The position numbers and the translations under genes were made by a program. This document shows, in pieces, positions 35,717 to 43,585 of a stretch of DNA of 64,000 nt. Numbering within the stretch: the stretch's first letter is position 1; every line of letters begins with the position of its first letter. The DNA lies in the NCBI RefSeq assembly GCF_020539525.1, contig NZ_JACDXX010000002.1, positions 62,001-126,000 on the forward strand. Direction: 5' to 3'. Below the pieces are notes generated by a model, which did no database searches, was not told the origin of the DNA, and was given only the letters and a program-made list of their open reading frames with translations. The stretch is from Pseudogemmobacter faecipullorum (GTDB taxonomy: Bacteria > Pseudomonadota > Alphaproteobacteria > Rhodobacterales > Rhodobacteraceae).

Positions 35717-36757
35717 CTAGCCTTGATCCAGCCGCGCCAGGGCCCAGGCGGCGGCTTCGGCCACCACAGGATCGGGATCCGCCAGCAGTGCCGCTGCGGA
35801 TGGGGCAAGGGCGGGCAGCCCGGAATTGCCGATTGCATAGAGCACATTGCGCACGAAACGGTCGCGTCCGATGCGCTTCACCGGGCTGCCGGCAAAGCGC
35901 GCGCGGAAGGCCGCATCATCCAGCGCTGCCAGCTCGCGCAGCTCCGGCGCGCCGATTTTGGGCTGATAGCCCATATCCCGCGCCGCGACGGCGAATTTAT
36001 TCCAGGGGCAGGCGGCGAGGCAGTCATCGCAGCCGTAGATCCGGTTGCCCATTCTCGCCCGCAGCTCGGGAGCGACCGGGCCTTTATGCTCGATCGTCAG
36101 ATAGGAAATGCAGCGCCGCGCATCGAGCTGATAGGGGGCCGGGAAGGCATCGGTGGGGCAGGCGGTCAGGCAGGCTCTGCACGAGCCGCAATGCGAAATT
36201 TCGGGCGGATCCTTCGGCAGATCCACCGTGGTGAACAGTGCGCCGAGGAAAAACCAGCTGCCCAGATCACGGGCCAGAAGATTGGTATGCTTACCCTGCC
36301 AGCCCAGCCCCGCCGCCTGGGCCAGCGGCTTTTCCATCACCGGGGCGGTATCGACAAAGACCTTGATCTCTGCGCCCGGGGCCTGATCCAGCAGCCAGCG
36401 CCCCAGCCGCTTCAGACGGCGTTTGACCAGATCATGATAATCCTTGTTCTGGGCATAGGCCGAGACCCCGGCCAGATCGGGCTTTTGCAGCACCGCCAGC
36501 GGATCGGCCTCAGGGGTATAGACCTCGGCCAGCATGATCACCGAACGTGCCTCGGGCCAGAGCGCGGCGGCATTGCCGCGCCAGTGCTCGCGCTCGGCCA
36601 TCCAGCCCATCGAGCCATGCTGCCCCGCCTCAAGGAAAGCGCGCAGGCGTTCAGCGGTCTCTGGCGCCGCATCCGGCGCGCAGATCCCCATTTTGGAGAA
36701 ACCCTCCTCCAGCGCTTGCGCCCGCAGCCGCTCTTTCAGAAGCTCTGGCCCCTGCAT
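35717..36757 (-). CDS. queG: Epoxyqueuosine reductase QueG
   Basis: QueG reduces epoxyqueuosine to queuosine in tRNA anticodons using cobalamin and two 4Fe-4S clusters. The 346-residue protein (ATG 36757 after AAAGGG) has the catalytic aspartate in VDTAPVME (Asp136), cluster cysteines C190, C193, C196, C200 ([12 protein letters not shown]) and C243, C246, C250 (CDDCLAACP), with C216 between them, and a C-terminal HEAT-like region. All cluster ligands are present. Confidence 0.95.
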   Translation of the reverse strand: MQGPELLKERLRAQALEEGFSKMGICAPDAAPETAERLRAFLEAGQHGSMGWMAEREHWRGNAAALWPEARSVIMLAEVYTPEADPLAVLQKPDLAGVSAYAQNKDYHDLVKRRLKRLGRWLLDQAPGAEIKVFVDTAPVMEKPLAQAAGLGWQGKHTNLLARDLGSWFFLGALFTTVDLPKDPPEISHCGSCRACLTACPTDAFPAPYQLDARRCISYLTIEHKGPVAPELRARMGNRIYGCDDCLAACPWNKFAVAARDMGYQPKIGAPELRELAALDDAAFRARFAGSPVKRIGRDRFVRNVLYAIGNSGLPALAPSAAALLADPDPVVAEAAAWALARLDQG

Positions 36758-36827
36758 GATCCCTTTGATCCCTCCTCCCCGGCGGCAGGGCATTGCCCTG
36801 CCCGGTCCGGTGGTCAGCCTTCAGCGC

Positions 36828-37493
36828 TCAGAAATCGAGATCGGCGTAATGCGGCGGCGGCGGGAAGCCCGGTACCTGATCGGCCAGCAAGGCGCGGAAC
36901 GAGGGGCGCGATTTGATCTTGGCATACCAGTCCTTGATCACCGCATGGCGGTTCCAGTCGACATCCGAGATGTAATCGAGGCAGGACAGATGCGCCGCGG
37001 CGGTGATATCGGCGAGGGTCATCATATCCCCGGCCAGCCAGCGCCGCTGATCGAGCAGCCAGGCCAGATAATCGAGGTGATATTTGATCCGGCTCGAGCC
37101 CGATTTCACATTCCTGGAATCCGGATAGCCCGCTTTGGTGATCTTCTTGTTCACCCGCTCATAGAGCAGTTTTGAGGTCACCTCATGGTGGAACTTATCG
37201 TCAAACCAGGCGCAGAGCCGGCGGACCTCATAGCGCTTTTCGATATCGCGCGGGATCAGCTGCGGCTGCGGATGGGTCTCGTCGAGATATTCGCAGATCG
37301 CCTGGCTTTCGCTCAGAAGTTTATTGTCGAGGCGCAGCACCGGAACCTTCCCGGCCGGGTTGCGGCGCAGAAATTCCGGGCTTTGTTCCCAGAAGCGTTC
37401 CTCGACCAGCTCAACCTCAATGCGCTTTTCAGAAAGCGTGAGGCGGACCTTCCGGCAAAATGGAGAGAGGGGGACGTGGTAAAGACGGTTCAT
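36828..37493 (-). CDS. GST-fold protein, FzlA-like
   Basis: This 221-residue protein has an N-terminal thioredoxin-like domain (LYHVPLSPFCRKVRLTLSEK; NPAGKVPVL; ESQAICEYLDE) and an all-helical C-terminal domain, the GST fold. It ends in PHYADLDF, the conserved tail of FzlA, the alphaproteobacterial GST-like protein that binds FtsZ filaments and sets constriction rate in Caulobacter. The Ser/Cys pair SPFC is not proof of glutathione chemistry. With ftsEX and mtgA elsewhere in the window, a division role is reasonable; a simple GST is the alternative. Confidence 0.75.
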   Translation of the reverse strand: MNRLYHVPLSPFCRKVRLTLSEKRIEVELVEERFWEQSPEFLRRNPAGKVPVLRLDNKLLSESQAICEYLDETHPQPQLIPRDIEKRYEVRRLCAWFDDKFHHEVTSKLLYERVNKKITKAGYPDSRNVKSGSSRIKYHLDYLAWLLDQRRWLAGDMMTLADITAAAHLSCLDYISDVDWNRHAVIKDWYAKIKSRPSFRALLADQVPGFPPPPHYADLDF

Positions 37494-37546
37494 AGCGATC
37501 CCGGGAGGTTTTCCCTGTCCTAACCCCTGGGCGGGGTCCGATCAAT

Positions 37547-37573
37547 CCCGCCCGCCCTGGTTGAGCGGGCGGG
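37547..37573 (-). terminator. Hairpin downstream of mtgA
   Basis: CCCGCCCGC (37547-37555) pairs with GCGGGCGGG (37565-37573), nested in an outer repeat CCCCTGG (37524-37530) with CCAGGGG (37576-37582). It lies immediately after the mtgA stop. Confidence 0.6.
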
Positions 37574-37583
37574 CACCAGGGGT

Positions 37584-38396
37584 TCAGTTGAAGCAGGCCG
37601 CGCGGCCATCGGCCTTGATTGTGGCGGCGCCAGAAATAATTGCACGGGTCCGTTTGCGCACAAAATCAGAGGGTTTTGAGGCAGATCGCCCTTTCGGATC
37701 GGGCAGGACGGCTGCCAGCCGTGCCGCCTGCAACTCGGTCAGCTCCCGTGCGCTGACGCCGAAGTAATGCCGGGCTGCGGCCTCGACGCCAAACACGCCC
37801 TCATCAAATTCGGCGACATTGAGATAAACCTCAAGGATGCGCTGTTTTGACCAGAGCAGCTCAATCACCGGGGTCAGGCTGGCCTCCATGGCTTTGCGCA
37901 GCCAGCTGCGGCCCTGCCACAGGAAAACATTCTTCGCCACCTGCTGCGAAATGGTCGAGGCGCCGCGGTTTGAGCCGGAGTTAATCGCCCTGCGGATCTC
38001 GGTCATGTCAAAGCCCCAGTGGTTGCAGAAATTCGCATCCTCTGCCGCCACGGCGGCGCGGCCCATGACCGGGGCGATTTCCTCCCAGGAGACCCAGTCC
38101 CGCTCTATGCCGCCAAGTCGCCAGCTTTCCTGGATCTGGTAGATATTGGTGACAGGGGGCACGCAGCTGAACAGCAAAACCGCGAGAAGGAAAAAGCCTA
38201 TCACGCCAGTGACCCCACGCAGCAGCCAGCGCCGCAGGCTTTTCAGCGGCGAGCGGCGGGCAGGGGCTGCCTTTTGGGGCGCGGCCTTGCGGCCGGAAGA
38301 GGAACTCGCGCGTGATCTGCGCCGCGCGGCAGGGGCCGGCATCGCTTCCTCTTCCGTCAGGCTGATATCGCTTGGATCTGGGCTGGGCTCGGGCAT
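37584..38396 (-). CDS. mtgA: Monofunctional peptidoglycan transglycosylase
   Basis: MtgA polymerises lipid II into glycan strands without a transpeptidase domain. The 270-residue GT51 protein has a basic Ala/Arg-rich cytoplasmic tail (about 1-55), one membrane helix (about 60-80) and the family motifs AAEDANFCNHWGFD with the catalytic Glu, GASTISQQVAKNVFLW, and KQRILEVYLNVAEF. Start is either 38396 or the internal ATG at 38342; neither has a strong ribosome site. Confidence 0.9.
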   Translation of the reverse strand: MPEPSPDPSDISLTEEEAMPAPAARRRSRASSSSGRKAAPQKAAPARRSPLKSLRRWLLRGVTGVIGFFLLAVLLFSCVPPVTNIYQIQESWRLGGIERDWVSWEEIAPVMGRAAVAAEDANFCNHWGFDMTEIRRAINSGSNRGASTISQQVAKNVFLWQGRSWLRKAMEASLTPVIELLWSKQRILEVYLNVAEFDEGVFGVEAAARHYFGVSARELTELQAARLAAVLPDPKGRSASKPSDFVRKRTRAIISGAATIKADGRAACFN

Positions 38397-38466
38397 GATC
38401 TGTCATAGGCCTGATCAGGCGCTATGCGTCAAGCCTCTGTCCGTCCTCAGCCCGAAGCGCGGTCGG

Positions 38467-39009
38467 TCAGCCCTGGTGCGGCGGTGGCTGATCGGGTGCT
38501 GCTGCGCCTGCCGGGGCAGTGGAGGTTGCAAGCGCGGCGCGCAGCCGCGCCTCGGTCTCATCGGTGAGCGAGGTCTGCAGCACCCGCGCTTTCGCGTGGA
38601 ATTCCGACATCCGGGCCAGCACCTTATCGCCGGTCATCTTCCGCACCAGCACGGCTAGCGCCGACTGGCCATTTTCCAGGCTGGTGCCCACCTCTTTGAG
38701 GAACCTGTCCTCGATCCCGACATCGGTCAATGCGCCGGAAATCGCTCCGGCCCCGGCCCCTGCGGCCGCGCCGATCAGCGGGTTCAGGAACAAAAGCCCG
38801 ATTAATGCGCCCCAGAATGTGCCGCCGACGGCCCCGGCCGCGGTCATATTGACCGCCTGATGCAGCTTCACATTTCCGTCATGGTCGCGGGTGATCACGA
38901 CCGCATCCTCCATTTCAATCAGATATTCTTTCTGCAGCCGCACCAGCCCGGCACGGGCCTCGAAAGCGGTCGATTCATCAGGAAAAGCAACGATAATCAG
39001 ATCTGACAT
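38467..39009 (-). CDS. DUF1269 family membrane protein
   Basis: The 180-residue product (ATG 39009 after GGAG) has an N-terminal ferredoxin-like part with VAFPDESTAFEA, a central Gly/Ala-rich hydrophobic hairpin (about 57-90, FWGALIGLLFLNPLIGAAAG) and a C-terminal region ending in a Pro/Ala-rich tail. These match DUF1269, membrane proteins of unknown role often induced under stress. Confidence 0.85.
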   Translation of the reverse strand: MSDLIIVAFPDESTAFEARAGLVRLQKEYLIEMEDAVVITRDHDGNVKLHQAVNMTAAGAVGGTFWGALIGLLFLNPLIGAAAGAGAGAISGALTDVGIEDRFLKEVGTSLENGQSALAVLVRKMTGDKVLARMSEFHAKARVLQTSLTDETEARLRAALATSTAPAGAAAPDQPPPHQG

Positions 39010-39201
39010 CGGAAACTCCGGTTCTGAAAACATGCAGTTGTGCCGGTGAGGCAATCTCCCGGTCAGGGTTAACGCTGTCAGCGCGACCGCAGTTCCGCCC
39101 CTCATGGCCGGGCCTGTCCGGGCACGAGGGGGCTCGCAGGGCGACGGAAAGCCGCAGCGGTGGCGTGCAAGAAGAGCAGTCCCATGAAAGGAGAGTGTCC
39201 C

Positions 39202-39612
39202 ATGGCGAAATACAGGATCCTTCCCAAAGCCCTTCCGGCAGCGCTGATGGCCGCGTTGGCCCTGGCCCCGTTCGCGGCCCCGGCCCAGGAGGCTGGCGCT
39301 CCGCCCGCTCCGGGCGCGGTTCAGGTCGCAAAAATGCCGCGCGTGAAACCGGCGATGATCCGGCTCGATTTCGGCGCGGGTCGCAAGGTTGAGGTGAATT
39401 GCGGCGACAGCAGCCTGGCGGCCTGTGTTGAGACCATCGCGCCGCTGGTTGAGAAAGTGTCCTCGATGCCCGCCGAGCGCGGTGGCAAAGGTGGCTGGCG
39501 TGACGGCTGGCGCGGTGCCAAAGGGCCGGGCGGCAAGGGCCATCCGGGCAAGGATCATCCGCCGCGGCAGGAAGATCAGCCGCAGCCTCCGCCCCCGCCG
39601 CCGGCAGAGTAA
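39202..39612 (+). CDS. Small secreted protein with Gly/Lys/Pro-rich tail
   Basis: A 136-residue protein with a clear signal peptide (about residues 1-29, cleavage after PAQ), start at 39202 with AAAGGAGAG upstream. The mature part has a short globular region with two cysteines (VEVNCGDSSLAACVETI) likely to form a disulphide, followed by a low-complexity tail of GGKGGW, GPGGKGHPGKDH and a run of prolines. I do not recognise the family. The two-cysteine core plus disordered tail suggests a periplasmic or surface protein. Confidence 0.7.
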   Translation: MAKYRILPKALPAALMAALALAPFAAPAQEAGAPPAPGAVQVAKMPRVKPAMIRLDFGAGRKVEVNCGDSSLAACVETIAPLVEKVSSMPAERGGKGGWRDGWRGAKGPGGKGHPGKDHPPRQEDQPQPPPPPPAE

Positions 39613-39710
39613 CCCCTTTGCATTGCGGGGCGCGCGCGGGCATCAGCCACTGCGCCCCGCAGATTTTTATCATTACCGCTTTGCATCCGGAGCGGCGCCG
39701 GGGAAGTGCC

Positions 39711-39738
39711 CGTGCCCCGTGCCCCGTGCCCCGTGCCC
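39711..39738. repeat. Tandem repeat, 4 x CGTGCCC
   Basis: Four perfect head-to-tail copies of a 7-mer, with partial copies on either side. Confidence 0.95.
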
Positions 39739-40040
39739 GGCGCTGGCAGGCAAAGCCTCGCGCCAGTCTTCCTGCCAGTGCGACACCGCCTTTCCGGCAG
39801 ATCCCCCTGATATCGTCCCGCCCCCCTCTGCAGCTCTCCGGAGCCAGACCCGCCCGGGTTTGGCCGGTGATAGAAAAGCTGGAGAGATTCGTTTTTGCCA
39901 GAGAGAACGGAATGCCAGGGCAGGCAATAACGCCCTGTTTGCAGAATATTTTTTCGGGAAAATGATGGGCTATCTGACTGATTTAAAAAGGTTCTAAATA
40001 CCAGGTAATTTAGTCAACTAATTGAAATCACTGAAGATTA

Positions 40041-40331
40041 TTGACATCCTTGGGCGGCAGGCCTATCTCTTGCCTCAGGTAAGCAAGCCAGCCCTGAGGG
40101 CAAGCCAGCAACCTGAACTCCAGCCCGCCAGATCTGACACAGCGCCCCCAGCCCGCCGCTTTATGCCGCTCGCCAGGAAGATTTGCCGCTGCTGCTCATC
40201 CCGCCAGGCCAGAGAAAGCGAAATCTGCCATCCCGCAAGCCAGCCCCGTTCCGGGGTCAGCCAGGCCAGACAGTTACCAGTGTTTCCCGGATTATTAAAA
40301 GCCCTGCTCCGCCTGGCGGCGCAGGGCTTTT
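40041..40331 (+). ncRNA. Candidate small RNA with promoter and terminator
   Basis: TTGACA (40041-40046) and TATCTC (40064-40069) are exactly 17 bp apart; a transcript from about 40076 would meet the hairpin AAAAGCCCTGC / GCAGGGCTTTT (40297-40307, 40321-40331) followed by CTGT. This would give an RNA of about 255 nt with no supported reading frame. The -10 box matches the consensus at only three of six positions. The hairpin also ends the leftward mnh operon, so it alone is not evidence for the RNA. Confidence 0.3.
40297..40331. terminator. Intrinsic terminator of the mnh operon
   Basis: AAAAGCCCTGC (40297-40307) pairs with GCAGGGCTTTT (40321-40331). On the minus strand the stem is followed by TTTTAATAA, a good U tract for the leftward operon ending at 40386. 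Confidence 0.8.
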
Positions 40332-40385
40332 CTGTCCCTGTCCGGGGCCAGCCCGGGATCTGGCCTCAGATGATCTGGCCTCACA

Positions 40386-40838
40386 TCAGGTCTCGCCCGG
40401 GGCATCTGCGGGATCGGCAAAACCCTCGGGCGCGGGCTTTGCCGGCTCATCTGTGGCCTTACCGGGTTTCGGCGGCGCGGGGATATCGCTGCGCTCGACC
40501 GCGCCTGGAATGCCGGGCGTGCCCTCGATCCGGTCGCGGTGCAGCGCGGCCCGGCCCAGGAACATCAGCGTAACCGGGGTGGTGATCATCAGGAAAATGC
40601 CGATCACCAGCTCGTGCAGCACGAGGCGGCTGTCTGCCCAGGACACGAGAAGCATCGAGGCCAGCAGAATGCCGGCCGCCCCCCAGGAGGTGCCCAGCGT
40701 TGGCGCATGCAGCCGGTCATAAAAGCTGCGGATCTGTACGAGGCCGATTGCCCCCAGCAGGGTGAGCGTTGCCCCGAGAATCAGAAAGGCAGCAACCGGA
40801 AGGGCGATCCACAGCGGCAGGCTCTCCATCAGGCTCAT
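40386..40838 (-). CDS. mnhG: Na+(K+)/H+ antiporter subunit G
   Basis: The 150-residue MnhG/PhaG subunit has three hydrophobic segments (about 10-33, 48-66, 72-94) with the conserved [11 protein letters not shown] and TPVTLM motifs. The C-terminal 50 residues are a soluble Pro/Ala-rich extension. It is the last gene of the antiporter operon and overlaps mnhF by four bases. Confidence 0.9.
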   Translation of the reverse strand: MSLMESLPLWIALPVAAFLILGATLTLLGAIGLVQIRSFYDRLHAPTLGTSWGAAGILLASMLLVSWADSRLVLHELVIGIFLMITTPVTLMFLGRAALHRDRIEGTPGIPGAVERSDIPAPPKPGKATDEPAKPAPEGFADPADAPGET

Positions 40839-41116
40839 TCGATCACCTCGCCGCGGATCAGGAATTTCGCCAGCGAGACCGTGGCCACAAAGCCGAGAAT
40901 GCCGATCACCATCGCCGCCTCAAAGAAGAAGGGCGAGCCAACCCGGATCCCGGTGACCACAAACTGCAGCATGGCGCAGACATAGAATGTATCGAGACCC
41001 AGCACCCGGTCCTGGGCACGCGGGCCTTTCAGCAGCCGCCAGCCCGCCAGACAGGCGGCCAGGGCCAGGGCAATCTGGGCATAGGCGAGGGCAATCGACA
41101 TGATTGTGGCGCTCAT
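40835..41116 (-). CDS. mnhF: Na+(K+)/H+ antiporter subunit F
   Basis: This 93-residue membrane protein has three transmembrane segments and the family block [17 protein letters not shown], marking MnhF/PhaF. It overlaps both neighbouring genes by ATGA junctions. Confidence 0.9.
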   Translation of the reverse strand: MSATIMSIALAYAQIALALAACLAGWRLLKGPRAQDRVLGLDTFYVCAMLQFVVTGIRVGSPFFFEAAMVIGILGFVATVSLAKFLIRGEVIE

Positions 41117-41604
41117 CCCGGGAAGGCCTCCATCAGCAGGGATTCATAGCGGGTGCCGATCAGCGCAATCCAGTCCTGGTTCTCGACCAGATCAAAGACA
41201 TGCAGCAGCAGCACGCCGGTTTCCTCGTCATATTCCAGCCAGGCGGTGCCGGGGGTGGCGGTGACGATCATCGCCAGCAGCGCCAGCGGCGCGGGATTGC
41301 GCATCCGCAGCGGGATTTCCACGAAATCCGAATGCCGCCGGCCATGACGCCCGCCGCTGATGATCAGCCGGGCCACGGCAATATTCGAGCGGATGATGTC
41401 ATAGCCGACGATGAAGAACAGCCGCACCAGCGCCATCGGCCGGCGCAATACGACCCGGTCCGGCTCGATCAGGGCGAAGGCCCGGGCTGCCAGCGTCGCC
41501 ACCACCGCGCCAAGGACCAGATGTCCGAATGAGAAGCTGTTGAGCAGCAGCCAGAGCAGCAGCAGCGCGAGGCTCAGCAGCGGATGCGGAAATAACCGGC
41601 TCAT
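41113..41604 (-). CDS. mnhE: Na+(K+)/H+ antiporter subunit E
   Basis: The 163-residue MnhE/PhaE subunit has hydrophobic segments at about 9-45 and 62-80, then the conserved SNIAVARLI and [10 protein letters not shown] segments of the soluble part. It overlaps mnhD and mnhF. Confidence 0.9.
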   Translation of the reverse strand: MSRLFPHPLLSLALLLLWLLLNSFSFGHLVLGAVVATLAARAFALIEPDRVVLRRPMALVRLFFIVGYDIIRSNIAVARLIISGGRHGRRHSDFVEIPLRMRNPAPLALLAMIVTATPGTAWLEYDEETGVLLLHVFDLVENQDWIALIGTRYESLLMEAFPG

Positions 41605-43244
41605 TCGCTCTCCCCCCCGGCAGTGCCCGCGCCACCGGTAACGCGGCGGGTGGCGAAAACCCCGTCCGAATAGATCAGCGGATCATGCAGGGCCCGCGCC
41701 GTGGCATCCATATAGCGCAGCACATCATCGCCGCGCACCGTCATCAGCCCGATCATCGCGACCAGCAGCAGCACCGGGGCAATTTCCATCGCCATGACCT
41801 TGGGGGGCGCGGAATCCGAGGCCCAGAAGGTCTGGATCCCGATCCGTACCAGGCCGATCACCGTGGCAAAACCGGCCAGCATCAGCACGGTCAGGAAGGT
41901 CCAGTTCTGCAGCGGGCTGAGATCGCCATTGCCAAACATACCGGTCAGCATAGCGACTTTGCCGATAAAGCCCGAGAGCGGCGGCAGCCCGCCCAGCACC
42001 AGCAGGCAGGCCCCGAAGCTGAGACCAAGCACGGTCATCGTGCCGGGAATTGCGGTGCCGACCTCAACCTCCTCATCATCGTCCGGATCCAGACCATAGG
42101 CATCCGAGGTCAGGGCCAGCATGGCGGCAATGCCGCCTTCCTCGCGGCTCATCGGTTCAAGCAGCAAAAACAGCGTGCCGGTCGCCAGGGTCGAGGAAAT
42201 CATATAGTAAAGCGCGCCCGAGAGCATGGCCGCACCGCCCCCCTCCAGCGCGAGGCCGGTCACGGCAAGGATGGTGCCCGAGGAAATCAGCACCAGATGC
42301 GCCGCCATCCGGCCCAGCCCCTGGGCCGAGAGCACCCCGAGGAAGCCATAGACCATCGTCGCCATGCCGCCCCAGATCAGCACCGTCGAGCCAAAGCCCG
42401 CGCTCTCCCCCGCCCCTTGCGCAAATAGCAGCATCGAGAGGCGCAGGATCACATAGACCCCGACCTTGGTCATAATGGCAAACATCGCCGCCACCGGCGC
42501 GGCGCTGGCCATATAGGTGGTGGGCAGCCAGAAGCTGAGCGGCCAGAGCCCGGCCTTGGTCAGGAAGGCAATGCCCATAATCGCGGCCCCGGCATGAAAC
42601 AGCGCGCGCTCGCTCTCGGGGATGTTCATTACCATCTGGGACAGATGCGCCATCGACAGCGTGCCGGTGACGCCATAGATCAGCGAGACCCCGATCAGGA
42701 AGAACAGCGAGGCGGCGAGGTTCATCGCGATGTAATGCAGCCCGGCCCGCACCTTCAGCTGGCCCGATCCATGCAGCAGCAGGCCGTAAGACGCCGCGAG
42801 CAAAACTTCGAAAAAGACGAAAAGATTGAACAGATCGCCGGTCAGGAAGGCACCGTTCAGCCCCACCAGCAGGAACTGGAACAGCGACTGGAAATGCTGG
42901 CCCTGCTTATGCCAGTTCGCCCCGGCATAGATCAGGGTCGGGATGGCCAGCAAAGCCACCAGCACCAGCATCATCGCCGAAAGCCGGTCGAGCACCAGGA
43001 TGATGCCAAAGGGCACCGCCCAGTTGCCCAGCAGATAGAAGCTGATCTCATTGCCGCCCGAAAGCGCATTGCCCTTGGAGCGGTTCAGCAGCTCGAAGGC
43101 CACGAACAGCAGGGCAATCGCTGCGCCGATCGAGATCGTCAGCTTGGCTTTGCGCTGGCGGTCATCATAGAGCAGCATCAGCGCGCCCGCGATCAGCGGG
43201 ATCAGAATGGGCGCGATGATCAGATGTTCGGTCGCTGGCATCAT
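41601..43244 (-). CDS. mnhD: Na+(K+)/H+ antiporter subunit D
   Basis: This 547-residue membrane protein is homologous to the proton-pumping NuoL/M/N subunits of complex I, with about 14 helices, the conserved glutamate in LFVFFEVLLAASYGLLL and the lysine in FLTKAGLWPLSFWLP. It carries ion or proton flow in the complex. It overlaps mnhC and mnhE by four bases each. Confidence 0.93.
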   Translation of the reverse strand: MMPATEHLIIAPILIPLIAGALMLLYDDRQRKAKLTISIGAAIALLFVAFELLNRSKGNALSGGNEISFYLLGNWAVPFGIILVLDRLSAMMLVLVALLAIPTLIYAGANWHKQGQHFQSLFQFLLVGLNGAFLTGDLFNLFVFFEVLLAASYGLLLHGSGQLKVRAGLHYIAMNLAASLFFLIGVSLIYGVTGTLSMAHLSQMVMNIPESERALFHAGAAIMGIAFLTKAGLWPLSFWLPTTYMASAAPVAAMFAIMTKVGVYVILRLSMLLFAQGAGESAGFGSTVLIWGGMATMVYGFLGVLSAQGLGRMAAHLVLISSGTILAVTGLALEGGGAAMLSGALYYMISSTLATGTLFLLLEPMSREEGGIAAMLALTSDAYGLDPDDDEEVEVGTAIPGTMTVLGLSFGACLLVLGGLPPLSGFIGKVAMLTGMFGNGDLSPLQNWTFLTVLMLAGFATVIGLVRIGIQTFWASDSAPPKVMAMEIAPVLLLVAMIGLMTVRGDDVLRYMDATARALHDPLIYSDGVFATRRVTGGAGTAGGESE

Positions 43245-43585
43245 TTCGTTGGCTCCCGGCCGTCAACATGGTCGGTGCCGGTCAGGCCTTTCGAGGCAAT
43301 CATCACCACAAGGAAAAGCGCCGTGGTGGCGAAGCTGATCACGATTGCGGTCAGCACCAGGGCCTGGGGCAGGGGATCGGCGTAATTCGCGGCATTGACC
43401 CAGCCGCCCTTTGGCATGATCGGCGGCTTGCCCACGGTCAGCCGGCCCATCGAGAAGATGAAGATATTGACCGCATAGGACAGCAGGCACAGGCCGGTGA
43501 TGACCTGAAAGGTCCGCGGCCGCAGCAGCAGCCAGATCCCCGAGGCGGCAAAAACCCCGATCGCGGCGGAAAGTACCAGCTCCAT
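43241..43585 (-). CDS. mnhC: Na+(K+)/H+ antiporter subunit C
   Basis: The 114-residue NuoK-like subunit has three helices and the conserved LSYAVNIFIFSMG and DPLPQALVLTAIVI segments. Its start and the mnhA stop share one base (TGATG). Confidence 0.92.
   Translation of the reverse strand: MELVLSAAIGVFAASGIWLLLRPRTFQVITGLCLLSYAVNIFIFSMGRLTVGKPPIMPKGGWVNAANYADPLPQALVLTAIVISFATTALFLVVMIASKGLTGTDHVDGREPTK

Larger units (their letters stand above)
39613..40385. other. 773-bp gene-free region, largest in the window
   Basis: No reading frame here has coding character or a ribosome site. It contains four perfect tandem copies of CGTGCCC (39711-39738), an AT-rich patch at about 39945-40040 with an imperfect inverted repeat CTAAAT...ATTTAG (39994-40013), a TTGACA-type promoter at 40041-40069 reading right, and a terminator hairpin at 40297-40331. 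GCAAGCCAGCC and GCCAGGCCAGA each occur twice between them. Confidence 0.6.

Noticed and set aside
39613-40385. Possible tRNA, RNase P RNA, tmRNA or SRP RNA in the gene-free gap
   Set aside because: No cloverleaf, no GAGGAAAGTCC-type RNase P signature and no GGAA-tetraloop SRP domain could be found.
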